Of a stretch of DNA of 64,000 nucleotides, positions 25,557 through 33,705 are shown piece by piece. The notes beneath the pieces are model-generated. The model was not told the origin of the DNA. It was given only the letters and a program-made list of their open reading frames with translations, and ran no database searches. Position 1 is the first letter of the stretch. Each line of letters begins with the position of its first letter. The stretch covers positions 496,001-560,000 of the forward strand of contig NZ_FQVP01000003.1 of NCBI RefSeq assembly GCF_900129395.1, written 5' to 3'. The stretch is from Pseudosulfitobacter pseudonitzschiae. GTDB lineage: Bacteria; Pseudomonadota; Alphaproteobacteria; Rhodobacterales; Rhodobacteraceae. A program made the position numbers and the translations under genes.

Positions 25557-26066
25557 TCAGCTCTCGGACAGAGCGACCTTCATGTCAGTCACTTGATAGA
25601 TGGTTTCTCCGTCTGCTTCCACCCGTCCGTTGGCCACGCCCATGGTCAGGCGGCGCGTCTGGATCGCTTTGGTGAAATCGACGTAATATGTCAGCAGCTT
25701 GCGGTCGGGCCGCACCATGCCTGTCAGCTTGACCTCGCCCACGCCCAGGGCATAGCCGCGCCCTTGCCAGCCGCGCCAGCCCAGGTTGAAGCCGGTCAAC
25801 TGCCACAGCCCGTCCAGACCCAGACAGCCGGGCATGATCGGGTTGCCGGGAAAGTGGCAGTCAAAGAACCACAGGTCCGGTTTGATATCGAATTCGGCAA
25901 CAACATGGCCCTTTTCGTGCAGGCCGCGGTCGCCCGAAATATCCGTGATCCGGTCCATCATCAGCATCGGCGGTTCTGGCAACTGGGCGTTGCCGGGCCC
26001 GAAAAGCTCTCCGCGCGCGCATTTCAGAAGGTCGTCGCGGTCGAAACTGGTGGGATAGTCGGACAT
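25557..26066 (-). CDS. fabA: 3-hydroxydecanoyl-ACP dehydratase/isomerase
   Basis: A 169-residue hot-dog enzyme that dehydrates 3-hydroxydecanoyl-ACP and isomerises the product to cis-3-decenoyl-ACP, starting anaerobic-type unsaturated fatty acid synthesis. The active-site His is in '[21 protein letters not shown]' (shown in parts: CHFPGNP, and the Asp of GLDGLWQL). ATG 26066 is the [10 protein letters not shown] family start; the frame extends to 26087 without support. First gene of fabA-fabB-fabI, divergent from irr. Confidence 0.96.
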   Translation of the reverse strand: MSDYPTSFDRDDLLKCARGELFGPGNAQLPEPPMLMMDRITDISGDRGLHEKGHVVAEFDIKPDLWFFDCHFPGNPIMPGCLGLDGLWQLTGFNLGWRGWQGRGYALGVGEVKLTGMVRPDRKLLTYYVDFTKAIQTRRLTMGVANGRVEADGETIYQVTDMKVALSES

Positions 26067-26253
26067 ATTACGGAATTCCCTTCGCATTCTTGCAATTAAA
26101 CCCCTCTAGCACCCGTGTGCCGGTGTTGCCAAGTGTGCCGAAGGGTACAGCCACCGCGCCCTTGGGTCGCACGGGTTGCGGTTGCGACGTTGTGGAAGGT
26201 GCGTACGGGGCGCGAAAGCCCGGCCGATATGGTGCGGGGATGCCACGTTGCGT

Positions 26254-26273
26254 TGATTTCCGTTTGAAAATCA
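26254..26273. promoter_or_regulatory. Dyad operator candidate over the irr -35 region
   Basis: TGATTT and AAATCA form a perfect inverted repeat with an 8-base spacer, and partial symmetry extends inward (TC ... GA). It overlaps the irr -35 hexamer. It could bind an iron regulator, but it does not match the known Irr ICE box, so the binding protein is unknown. Confidence 0.5.
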
Positions 26274-26293
26274 CCTGATGCGCCCTCTATATA
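26264..26293 (+). promoter_or_regulatory. Sigma-70-type promoter of irr
   Basis: TTGAAA and TATATA are separated by 18 bases. The start of transcription would fall near 26300, leaving a leader of about 20 bases before ATG 26320, which has its own GAGGAC ribosome site. Confidence 0.65.
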
Positions 26294-26319
26294 GGGAAGG
26301 AATTGAATTGAGGACAGGC

Positions 26320-26739
26320 ATGGCGCAGTCGCAACATGACATCGGAACCGAGTGGCTGGCGGGCGCAGGATTGCGCCCCACACGGCAGCGCGTGACGCTG
26401 GCGGCCCTTTTGATCGGTGACGGCCAGCACCGCCATGTCACCGCCGAAAGCCTGTTCGAGGCTGCCAAGATCGAAGGCGAGGCCGTGTCCCTGGCCACTG
26501 TGTACAACACGCTGCGCACCTTTTGCGAGGCGGGATTGCTGCAAGAGGTCACGGTCGACGGATCGAAAAGTTACTTCGACACCAATACGCACGACCACCC
26601 GCATTTCTTCTGGGAAGACGAGGCACGGCTGAGCGATGCACCCTCGGACGAACTGGTGATCTCGCGGCTGCCCAAAGCGCCTGCGGGTGCGGAAATTTCG
26701 TCGGTGGACGTGGTGATTCGGTTGCGCAAGAAGTCGTAA
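26320..26739 (+). CDS. irr: Iron response regulator, Fur superfamily
   Basis: A 139-residue Fur-superfamily regulator. The N-terminal helix-turn-helix includes 'GLRPTRQRVTLAALLIGDGQHRH' (in part) and 'VSLATVYNTLRTFCEAGLLQEV'; the His-rich segment 'NTHDHPHFFWEDE' is the Irr haem/metal site, in place of the Fur C-terminal zinc cysteines. In alphaproteobacteria Irr senses haem status and controls iron genes. The divergent fabA arrangement is usual in Rhodobacteraceae. ATG 26320 is set by GAGGAC upstream; the frame open to 26278 starts before the promoter -10. Confidence 0.94.
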   Translation: MAQSQHDIGTEWLAGAGLRPTRQRVTLAALLIGDGQHRHVTAESLFEAAKIEGEAVSLATVYNTLRTFCEAGLLQEVTVDGSKSYFDTNTHDHPHFFWEDEARLSDAPSDELVISRLPKAPAGAEISSVDVVIRLRKKS

Positions 26740-26780
26740 CGCGGCACCAAGGTGCAGGATAATACCGGATTTTTGCACCC

Positions 26781-27575
26781 ATGACCCAAGAGCCAATCGT
26801 AACCCAGGACCAGATCGACGCCTATCGCCGCGACGGCGTTGTGCTGGTGCGCGGTCTGTTTGCCGACCATGTCGAGACACTGCGTGCCGGTGTGGCACGC
26901 AATATGGACGAGCCCGGCCCATACGCTTCGGAAAACAAGCGTGAGGGCGAGCGAGGGCGGTTCTTTGACGATTATTGCAACTGGCAGCGTATCCCCGAGT
27001 TTGAACAGGTCATTCGCACATCGCGCGCCGCCGAAGTGGCCGCCGCTCTGATGGGGTCGGAACGTGTGCAACTGTTCCACGATCATGTGCTGGTGAAAGA
27101 GCCCGGGACTTCGATGGCGACGCCGTGGCATACCGACGGGCCTTATTACTTTGTCGAAGGACAGCAGGTTGTCAGCTTTTGGTCGCCGCTCGATCCGGTG
27201 ACCACCGCCAGTCTGCGCTGTGTCGCCGGATCGCATCTGTGGGAAAAGGACGTGCTGCCGACCCGCTGGGCCAAGGGCGATGCGTTCTTTGATCCCGCGC
27301 CCTACATACCGGTTCCCGACCCGGACGCTGAAGGCATGACCGTTGTCGAATACCAGATGCAGCCGGGCGATGCCGTGGCGTTCCATTACCGGACCCTGCA
27401 TGGTGCACGGGGCAACACCAGCGACAGTCGCCGTCGCGCGTTTTCACTGCGGCTGGTGGGGGACGACGCCCGCTATGTCGCGCGCCCCGGTCCCACGTCA
27501 CCGCCGTTTCCGGGGCATGACATGCAACCGGGACAACGTCTGCGCGAGGACTGGTTTCCGGTGCTGCGCGCCTAG
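26781..27575 (+). CDS. Phytanoyl-CoA dioxygenase (PhyH) family protein
   Basis: A 264-residue Fe(II)/2-oxoglutarate oxygenase. The metal triad is His-x-Asp in 'PWHTDGPYYF' and the distal His in 'FHYRTLHGARGN', where the Arg can bind 2-oxoglutarate. It hydroxylates an unknown substrate; bacterial PhyH proteins act on ectoine, quorum signals and many others. It starts 41 bases after irr on the same strand and may be cotranscribed. Convergent with the glycosyltransferase-like gene, 7 bases apart. Confidence 0.87.
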   Translation: MTQEPIVTQDQIDAYRRDGVVLVRGLFADHVETLRAGVARNMDEPGPYASENKREGERGRFFDDYCNWQRIPEFEQVIRTSRAAEVAAALMGSERVQLFHDHVLVKEPGTSMATPWHTDGPYYFVEGQQVVSFWSPLDPVTTASLRCVAGSHLWEKDVLPTRWAKGDAFFDPAPYIPVPDPDAEGMTVVEYQMQPGDAVAFHYRTLHGARGNTSDSRRRAFSLRLVGDDARYVARPGPTSPPFPGHDMQPGQRLREDWFPVLRA

Positions 27576-27582
27576 GGTTGCC

Positions 27583-28449
27583 TTAGAACCATTGTCCCGG
27601 TTCCATCAGCCCCAGATCCAGCAATTGCCGTGAATGCCATTCAAACGGCGCCGAGTTGTGCCATTTGAACGTGGGAATATCAAAGGTGCTGCCGGGATTG
27701 CGCTTGAGCGCCTTGGCGGTGCGGAAGGACACGATCGCTGCCGTGATGTTGTGGTGCCACGGGCAGGCAAAGGTGTTGTATTCCTCGACGTTGAAGGTGT
27801 GGTCCTCGCGCAGGCGCAGCTTGGGGGCGGCACGGAAGATCGCGATCCGGTCGATTTTCCGGCGGGCGGCGGGCACGTGTTCTTCGTAACGCCAGCGCAG
27901 GCCACCGAAGAAATCCAGCTGTCGTTCCCGCGGATGTCCGGTGGCCGGGTCCTTGCGGGCCAGAGCGTAATAGCCCGAACGGTCCAGAAAGGCATGATCC
28001 AATGAGACCGCATCGGGATAGGTGTTCAGATCCTCCGCGTATAGATCCACAACATAGGTCAGCATCGCCGAGCGCCGTTCCTCGGTGTGAAAGGCCAGCA
28101 TCTCGCCCACGCTACGGGTCTCGCAAAACGGGTGGAAGAGGTATTCGGCGTTGTAGCAGTAGAACATCCATTGCCCGATGGCAGCGTCATTGATCCGGTT
28201 GACGGCCTGTTGGACGGCACCCTCAAGGGTCACGTCATAGGTGATGCGGATGATGCTCTCGTCCAGATCACGTGGCAGCGTGAAATCCTTTGGCATGAAG
28301 GCCAGCACCGCCGCGAACCCCAGTTGCTGGTGGTGGCGCAGGGTCGTGGCGACCTCGACATCGTCCTCGACCATGATCAGGGCAATCGGACCTTTGGCCA
28401 GAACGGCGCCTGCGTCCTTCATGAATTCATCGAGAGAGGGGTACAACAT
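27583..28449 (-). CDS. Glycosyltransferase family 2-like protein
   Basis: A 288-residue soluble protein. The N-terminus 'PIALIMVEDDVEVATTLRHHQQLG' region and 'WMFYCYNAEYLFHPFCETRSV' resemble the GT2-type family 4 fold (glycosyltransferase-like proteins of capsule and LPS loci), but I do not see an unmistakable DxD nucleotide-sugar site. The frame open to 29196 runs over miaB; the true start is ATG 28449, facing miaB over a 108-base gap. The function is therefore only a fold guess. Confidence 0.55.
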   Translation of the reverse strand: MLYPSLDEFMKDAGAVLAKGPIALIMVEDDVEVATTLRHHQQLGFAAVLAFMPKDFTLPRDLDESIIRITYDVTLEGAVQQAVNRINDAAIGQWMFYCYNAEYLFHPFCETRSVGEMLAFHTEERRSAMLTYVVDLYAEDLNTYPDAVSLDHAFLDRSGYYALARKDPATGHPRERQLDFFGGLRWRYEEHVPAARRKIDRIAIFRAAPKLRLREDHTFNVEEYNTFACPWHHNITAAIVSFRTAKALKRNPGSTFDIPTFKWHNSAPFEWHSRQLLDLGLMEPGQWF

Positions 28450-28557
28450 TCTGGGGCCTGTCCGTTTTGTGCAAAGTCCGACAATCTGGCTCTCATTGCA
28501 AGATGCGCGCCTTGCTGATAGCACCCCGCAGTGACCCCAGATGCCCGGATGCCCGTC

Positions 28558-29895
28558 ATGACACAGACAAAACCCGCACCGAAGAAACTGTTTATCAAGA
28601 CCTACGGGTGCCAGATGAACGTCTATGACAGCGAACGCATGGCCGAGGCGCTGGGCGGGCAGGGCTATGTCGAAACCGCAACGGCGGCAGATGCCGACAT
28701 GATCCTGCTGAACACCTGCCACATTCGTGAAAAGGCAGCCGAGAAAATCTACTCCGAACTGGGCCGCTATCGTGATCTGAAGGACGAGAAACCCGACCTG
28801 ATGATCGGCGTTGCCGGCTGCGTGGCGCAGGCCGAAGGGGCCGAGATCATGCGCCGCCAGCCGCTGGTCGATCTGGTGGTCGGCCCGCAAAGCTATCACC
28901 GCCTGCCCGAAATGGAAGCCAAGGCGCGTCAGGGAGAAAAGTCGCTGGATACGGATTTTCCCGAAGAGGACAAATTCGAACGGCTGAAATCGCGCCCCAA
29001 GGCGGCGCGCGGACCCACCGCTTTTCTGACCGTGCAGGAAGGCTGTGACAAATTCTGCGCCTTTTGCGTGGTGCCCTACACCCGTGGCGCCGAAGTCAGC
29101 CGCCCCGCTGCCCGCATCCTGGATGAGGCCCGCGATCTGGTGGAACGCGGCGTGCGCGAGATCACACTGCTGGGCCAGAACGTCAACGCCTATCACGGGG
29201 CAGGGCCGGACGGATCGGATTACACATTAGCCAAGCTGATCTGGGATCTGGACAAGGTCGACGGGCTGGAGCGCATCCGCTTTACCACCAGCCACCCCAA
29301 CGACATGACCGACGACCTGATCGAGGCACACGGCACCTGCGCCAAGCTGATGCCCTATCTGCACCTGCCCGTGCAATCGGGCAGCGACCGTATCCTGAAA
29401 CGGATGAACCGCAGTCACACCGCCGAAAGCTACCTGCGGCTGATCGAACGCATCCGGGCTGCGCGGCCCGATATCGTGATGTCGGGCGATTTCATCGTGG
29501 GTTTCCCCGAAGAGACCGAAGCGGATTTTCAGGCCACGCTGGATCTGATCGAAGAGGTCAGATACGGCTATGCCTATTCCTTCAAATATTCGACCCGCCC
29601 CGGAACGCCGGCCGCCGAGCGCCCCCAGGTCGACGCCGCCGAAGGCGATGCGCGCCTGCAGCGCATCCAGGCTCTGATCACGCGTCACCAGCGTGAGATC
29701 CAACAGGAGATGGTCGGCCGTACGCTGAATGTCCTGTTCGAAAAACCGGGCCGCCAAAAAGGTCAGATGGTGGGAAAGTCGGATTATCTGCACGCAGTCC
29801 ATGTCGATGCCGATGACGTGACCCCCGGCGAAGTGCGCCCGGTCAGAATCGTGTCATCCGGCACCAATTCCCTGGGCGGCGTGTTGCTGGATTGA
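28558..29895 (+). CDS. miaB: tRNA-2-methylthio-N6-dimethylallyladenosine synthase
   Basis: A 445-residue radical-SAM methylthiotransferase acting on i6A37 of tRNAs that read UNN codons. The N-terminal domain has the first cluster cysteines ('TYGCQMN', 'NTCHIRE', 'AGCVAQ'); the radical SAM cluster is '[16 protein letters not shown]'; the C-terminal TRAM domain binds RNA. Candidate starts are ATG 28549 and 28558 and GTG 28531; 28558 best fits family length. In many alphaproteobacteria miaB directly precedes phoH(ybeZ)-ybeY; here two other genes intervene. Confidence 0.96.
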   Translation: MTQTKPAPKKLFIKTYGCQMNVYDSERMAEALGGQGYVETATAADADMILLNTCHIREKAAEKIYSELGRYRDLKDEKPDLMIGVAGCVAQAEGAEIMRRQPLVDLVVGPQSYHRLPEMEAKARQGEKSLDTDFPEEDKFERLKSRPKAARGPTAFLTVQEGCDKFCAFCVVPYTRGAEVSRPAARILDEARDLVERGVREITLLGQNVNAYHGAGPDGSDYTLAKLIWDLDKVDGLERIRFTTSHPNDMTDDLIEAHGTCAKLMPYLHLPVQSGSDRILKRMNRSHTAESYLRLIERIRAARPDIVMSGDFIVGFPEETEADFQATLDLIEEVRYGYAYSFKYSTRPGTPAAERPQVDAAEGDARLQRIQALITRHQREIQQEMVGRTLNVLFEKPGRQKGQMVGKSDYLHAVHVDADDVTPGEVRPVRIVSSGTNSLGGVLLD

Positions 29896-29946
29896 TCCCC
29901 ACGGCTGTGTCCAAATATGGCATAAATTTGAACTTCACCCCCTAAG

Positions 29947-29965
29947 TGTGGCGAAAATAGCCACA
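29947..29965. promoter_or_regulatory. Short dyad upstream of the OmpA gene
   Basis: A perfect 6-bp inverted repeat TGTGGC / GCCACA with a 7-base A-rich loop, 50 bases past the miaB stop. It could be a protein operator for the OmpA-lipoprotein pair or a weak miaB terminator; there is no T-run. The remaining ~130 bases before 30095 are AT-richer than the genes and should hold the promoter, which I cannot pin down. Confidence 0.3.
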
Positions 29966-30094
29966 ATATGCGGTTAAAGCGACTTCACACAGCGGAAAAA
30001 CTTTCCTACTCTGAAACAGTAGTAGCAAAGCCCCGAGCTGCCAGTTTTTTATTTCCGGGTCTTTGCGGGGGAACATTTGATAAGGGACAGGGCT

Positions 30095-30685
30095 GTGGGT
30101 TACACACTTTCCAAAACCACAAGTGCATTTATGCGCGTGGTTTCTGCAATGGCCGTCGCACTTGCGACGGTTGTTGTGTCGGCGGCGGACGTCGATGCGC
30201 AGACGCGATCGCAAGGAGGCCGCGACCGTGGCCAATATATTCCAACCATCTGGGTCGATCCGGACGGGTGTGAACACTGGGTCATGGATGACGGCGCCGA
30301 AGGTTATATGACACCCCACGTGTCGCGTCAGGGTATTCCTGTCTGCCGCCGGGGCAATGTCTGCGGCGTGATGGAAACCGACCAGTTCTTTGCCACCGAC
30401 AGCTACCGCATTTCGGCGGCAGGCAAACAGCGTCTGGCCCAGTTCTTCCAGAGCACCGGTGCCACCAGCTATATCATCACAGGCCACACCGACAGCCGCG
30501 CCTCGGACGCCTATAACATGCGTCTGTCGCTGAACCGCGCCAATGCGGTTGCTTCGGTTGCACAATCCACCGGCGCCCGTATCGCCGATGTGCGTGGCTA
30601 CGGCGAGCGTATGCCCGCGGCTCCGAACAACTCGGCGGCGGGCATGGCCAAGAACCGTCGTGTCGAAATTATCTGTATCCGTTGA
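30095..30685 (+). CDS. OmpA-family protein with N-terminal Cys-pair module
   Basis: A 196-residue exported protein. The start is probably GTG 30095 after AAGGGACAGG; TTG 30077 and ATG 30131 are alternatives. A hydrophobic signal segment ends near VDA (about residue 35). A module with 'IWVDPDGCEHWVMDDGAEGY' and 'GIPVCRRG' follows, then a C-terminal OmpA peptidoglycan-binding domain ('TDQFFATDSYRIS', 'ITGHTDSRAS', 'YGERMPAAPNNSAAGMAKNRRVEI'). No beta-barrel is present, so it is likely a periplasmic or outer-membrane-linked peptidoglycan binder. The next gene repeats the Cys-pair module. Confidence 0.85.
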   Translation: MGYTLSKTTSAFMRVVSAMAVALATVVVSAADVDAQTRSQGGRDRGQYIPTIWVDPDGCEHWVMDDGAEGYMTPHVSRQGIPVCRRGNVCGVMETDQFFATDSYRISAAGKQRLAQFFQSTGATSYIITGHTDSRASDAYNMRLSLNRANAVASVAQSTGARIADVRGYGERMPAAPNNSAAGMAKNRRVEIICIR

Positions 30686-30698
30686 GGGGACCATTATT

Positions 30699-30998
30699 GT
30701 GAAACGCATTGCACTTTCGCTGAGCTTGTGTGCCTTCGGCCTTGCCGCTTGCGGCACCGGGTATTCGCCAGATAAAACCGTCGACCGTGGCTTTGACAGC
30801 AAGGACCTGAGCCAGCTCAAGGCCGGCATCTGGGTTGATCCCAACGGCTGCGATCACTGGATCATCGACGATGGTCTGGAGGGGTATCTGTCCCAGCGTC
30901 TTGATAAATACGGCAAACCGGTCTGTTCTGGCATCGCCGCACCCACGCAAACCGTGGGCGATTTCAAGCGCGGCTCCAGCGTGTTGGACCCGAACTAA
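30699..30998 (+). CDS. Small lipoprotein sharing the Cys-pair module
   Basis: A 99-residue lipoprotein starting at GTG 30699, 13 bases after the OmpA gene, with GAGGGGACC upstream. The signal peptide ends in the lipobox LAAC (Cys18). The mature part has 'IWVDPNGCDHWIIDDGLEGY' and 'GKPVCSG', almost the same as the neighbour, with two conserved cysteines that probably form a disulphide. There is no other domain. The pair may form a lipid-anchored and a peptidoglycan-bound partner at the envelope. I know of no function for this module. Confidence 0.8.
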   Translation: MKRIALSLSLCAFGLAACGTGYSPDKTVDRGFDSKDLSQLKAGIWVDPNGCDHWIIDDGLEGYLSQRLDKYGKPVCSGIAAPTQTVGDFKRGSSVLDPN

Positions 30999-31026
30999 GG
31001 CGACGCATCGTCTCCAACCGATTTTC

Positions 31027-31061
31027 AAAGGGCCAGAGCGCAATCCGCTCTGGCCCTTTTT
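31027..31061 (+). terminator. Strong terminator after the OmpA-lipoprotein pair
   Basis: A perfect 14-bp stem AAAGGGCCAGAGCG / CGCTCTGGCCCTTT around a 5-base loop, with the T-tract in the stem end. It separates the pair from phoH, which therefore needs its own promoter. Confidence 0.92.
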
Positions 31062-31157
31062 CCATCTGTGGCGTGAAATTCTTGTAAATTGATGGAAAAA
31101 GCGAACCGTCACAGTTGCGCCGCCCGTGCAAACTTGCGACGCTACATCAGACCCCTG

Positions 31158-32192
31158 ATGCAGGAGCAGGCATTGGCCACAGGCGCCCCACTAACCCCGA
31201 TTGACACCGCTCCACCAACCGAGACGCTGGTGGAATTCCCTGACAACAGATTGCTGATCGACCTGTGTGGTCCTTATGATCGCAATATCACGGCCATCGA
31301 ATCCGCGCTTGAGGTGCAGATCGTCCGGCGCGGCAACCATCTGGCTATTCTCGGCCCCGCTGATTCCCGTGCCCGTGCGCTGGAAGTGATGAACGCGCTT
31401 TATCTGCGCCTTGAATCGGGGCGCGAGGTTGAGACCGGCGACATTGACCGCGAATTGCGTATGGGCGGCGGATCAGACGATGCGCGTCGGCCGATGCTGG
31501 GCGACCAGATGGAAATGCCCGTCGGTCACAAGGTCGAGATCAAGACCCGCAAGAAACCGGTCGAACCCCGCACCGAGGCGCAAAAGGCTTATGTGCAATC
31601 GCTGTTCGACAACGAACTGGCCTTTGGCATCGGTCCCGCCGGCACCGGCAAAACCTATCTGGCCGTTGCTGTGGGCGTGTCGATGTTCATCGGCGGTCAT
31701 GTGGACAAGATCATCCTCAGCCGTCCCGCCGTCGAGGCGGGCGAGAAGCTGGGCTATCTGCCCGGCGACATGAAGGACAAGGTCGACCCCTACATGCAGC
31801 CGCTTTACGACGCGCTGAACGACTTTTTGCCGGGCAAGCAACTGGCCAAGCTGATCGAAGAGAAACAGATCGAGATCGCGCCGCTGGCCTTCATGCGGGG
31901 CCGCACGTTGGCCCGCGCCTTTGTTGTGCTGGACGAGGCGCAGAACGCCACGACCATGCAGATGAAGATGTTCCTGACCCGCCTTGGCGAAGGCTCGCGC
32001 ATGGTCATCACCGGTGACCGTACCCAGATCGACCTGCCGCGCGGTCAGGCATCGGGCTTGCAGGACGCGGAACGGCTGCTCAAGAACATCCCCAAGATCA
32101 GCTTCAACTACTTCACCTCGAAAGACGTGGTGCGCCACCCCCTTGTGGCGGCGATCATCGAGGCATACGAGGCAGACTCACAAACGGGCTGA
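31158..32192 (+). CDS. ybeZ: PhoH family ATPase (YbeZ)
   Basis: A 344-residue PhoH-type P-loop ATPase. Walker A 'GIGPAGTGKTYLAV' and Walker B 'AFVVLDEAQNAT' are clear, with 'TGDRTQIDLPRG' after. The N-terminal 'NRLLIDLCGPYDRNITAIESAL' is the KH-like part. YbeZ works with the endoribonuclease YbeY in rRNA maturation, and ybeY is next. ATG 31158 gives usual length; the frame reaches back to ATG 31092, just after the terminator. Confidence 0.93.
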   Translation: MQEQALATGAPLTPIDTAPPTETLVEFPDNRLLIDLCGPYDRNITAIESALEVQIVRRGNHLAILGPADSRARALEVMNALYLRLESGREVETGDIDRELRMGGGSDDARRPMLGDQMEMPVGHKVEIKTRKKPVEPRTEAQKAYVQSLFDNELAFGIGPAGTGKTYLAVAVGVSMFIGGHVDKIILSRPAVEAGEKLGYLPGDMKDKVDPYMQPLYDALNDFLPGKQLAKLIEEKQIEIAPLAFMRGRTLARAFVVLDEAQNATTMQMKMFLTRLGEGSRMVITGDRTQIDLPRGQASGLQDAERLLKNIPKISFNYFTSKDVVRHPLVAAIIEAYEADSQTG

Positions 32193-32195
32193 TCC

Positions 32196-32241
32196 TTCTT
32201 TTGGCCGTAGATATTCCGGGGGTCCGGGGGCTGGCCCCCGG
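32196..32241 (+). repeat. Intergenic REP-like repeat, copy 5 (inside an operon)
   Basis: Head TTCTTTTGGCC, four variable bases, core ATATTCCGGGGG, then CCGGGGG-CTGG-CCCCCGG (32224-32241). It begins four bases after the phoH stop and ends 8 bases before the ybeY GTG. A hairpin here could lower ybeY translation or stabilise the upstream message. Confidence 0.65.
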
Positions 32242-32249
32242 AATGCGAC

Positions 32250-32771
32250 GTGAACCATACGATCGATATCGCCATGGAAGACCCCCGCTGGGAACAGGCG
32301 GGGCTTCAGGCCTTGGCTGATCGCGCGGCACAGGCAACTTTTGCACACCTTCATATCACCGAGGCTGAAATCGCGATCCTTGCCTGTGACGATGCGCGTA
32401 TCGCCGAGTTGAACGCCGATTTCCGCGCCAAGCCGGTGCCCACCAACGTGCTCAGCTGGCCATCGGACGAGCGTGGGGCCGAGGAAGAAGGGGGCGCGCC
32501 GTTGCCGCCCGAACCCGATCCCGACGGCACGCTGGAGCTGGGTGACATCGCCATTGCCTATGATACCTGTGCCGCCGAGGCCGCGTCCGCCGGCAAATCC
32601 CTGCCGGATCACGCAACCCATCTGATCGTGCATGGTATTTTACATCTGTTGGGCTATGACCATATACGTGACGGCGATGCCACGGTCATGGAACGGCTGG
32701 AAGTCGAAATACTTGGCAAACTGGGCCTTGATGACCCATACTCGCCGCAATTGGCAGATCCCTCTGCTTGA
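32250..32771 (+). CDS. ybeY: rRNA maturation endoribonuclease YbeY
   Basis: A 173-residue zinc enzyme for 16S rRNA 3'-end maturation and ribosome quality control. The signature 'HGILHLLGYDH' binds zinc with three His, and 'NADFRAKPVPTNVLSWP' is typical. It starts at GTG 32250; an ATG eight codons later would cut the family N-terminus. An acidic insert 'DERGAEEEGGAPLPPEPDPDG' follows the NVLSWP block. Neighbours phoH and corC are conserved partners. Confidence 0.94.
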   Translation: MNHTIDIAMEDPRWEQAGLQALADRAAQATFAHLHITEAEIAILACDDARIAELNADFRAKPVPTNVLSWPSDERGAEEEGGAPLPPEPDPDGTLELGDIAIAYDTCAAEAASAGKSLPDHATHLIVHGILHLLGYDHIRDGDATVMERLEVEILGKLGLDDPYSPQLADPSA

Positions 32772-32787
32772 ACTGGATAAGGACCCG

Positions 32788-33705
32788 ATGGGCGACAACG
32801 ACGACGGATCGTCTGAGGCAGCGCAAAGCGCGCAGTCTGAGACAGACATAGAACCCCCGCAGACCGACACGCCGAAATCCGGCGGTTTTCTCTCTCGCGT
32901 ATTCGAGGCGCTCAGCCCCTCTGACGGCGATTACGGTGATACGGACACCGTGTCCGACACGCCGCCCAGCCGCAGCGGGCACGGCATGATCAACCTGCGC
33001 CGTATGCGTGTGGAAGACGTGGCCATTCCAAAGGCTGATATCGTTGCGGTGCCCAGCACCATCTCGCTGGACGAGTTGGTCGAGGTGTTCAAGGACAGCG
33101 GAATGACCCGTTTGCCCGTGTTCGAGGGCACGCTGGACACGCCGTTGGGCTTTGCCCACCTCAAGGACCTGGCGCTGCTCTACGGATTCAACGGCGACCG
33201 GGGCAAGGATTTCATCCTCGAAGACATGATTCGCCCGCTGCTGTTCGTCCCGCCGTCGATGACCATCGGTGTTCTGCTGACCAAAATGCAGACCGAACGG
33301 CGGCACATGGCGCTGGTGATTGATGAATACGGCGGCGTTGACGGACTTGTGACCATCGAGGACCTGATCGAACAGGTCATCGGCGAGATCGAGGACGAGC
33401 ACGACGTGGACGAGGGCCAGTTCTTCAACCTCGACGCTGCGGGCGACGGGTATCTGGCGCTGGCCAAGACCCCGCTCGAAGATTTCGAGACCGAGATCGG
33501 CCAATCGCTGACCGACCACGAGGACGTGGACGCCGAGGAAATCGATACGCTGGGCGGGCTGGTCTTTATGCTGGCGGGCCGCGTACCTGCGCGTGGCGAG
33601 GTTGTCGTGCATCCCGAAGGCCCGGAGTTCGAAGTGATCGACGCTGATCCGCGCCGGATCAAACGGTTGCGGGTGCGGCTGCCGGGGCAGGACGACGACG
33701 CATGA
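32788..33705 (+). CDS. CorC/HlyC-type CBS-domain protein (YbeX)
   Basis: A 305-residue cytosolic protein with two CBS domains (about 75-195; 'MRVEDVAIPKADIVAV', 'TRLPVFEGTLDTPLGFAHLKD') and a C-terminal transporter-associated CorC_HlyC domain ('ALAKTPLEDFETEIGQ', 'TLGGLVFMLAGRVP'). It has no membrane DUF21 part. In enterobacteria YbeX/CorC is linked to magnesium and cobalt movement and ribosome assembly. The N-terminal 60 residues are acidic and probably disordered. ATG 32788 follows ATAAGGA; the stop overlaps the lnt start (ATGA). Confidence 0.92.
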   Translation: MGDNDDGSSEAAQSAQSETDIEPPQTDTPKSGGFLSRVFEALSPSDGDYGDTDTVSDTPPSRSGHGMINLRRMRVEDVAIPKADIVAVPSTISLDELVEVFKDSGMTRLPVFEGTLDTPLGFAHLKDLALLYGFNGDRGKDFILEDMIRPLLFVPPSMTIGVLLTKMQTERRHMALVIDEYGGVDGLVTIEDLIEQVIGEIEDEHDVDEGQFFNLDAAGDGYLALAKTPLEDFETEIGQSLTDHEDVDAEEIDTLGGLVFMLAGRVPARGEVVVHPEGPEFEVIDADPRRIKRLRVRLPGQDDDA

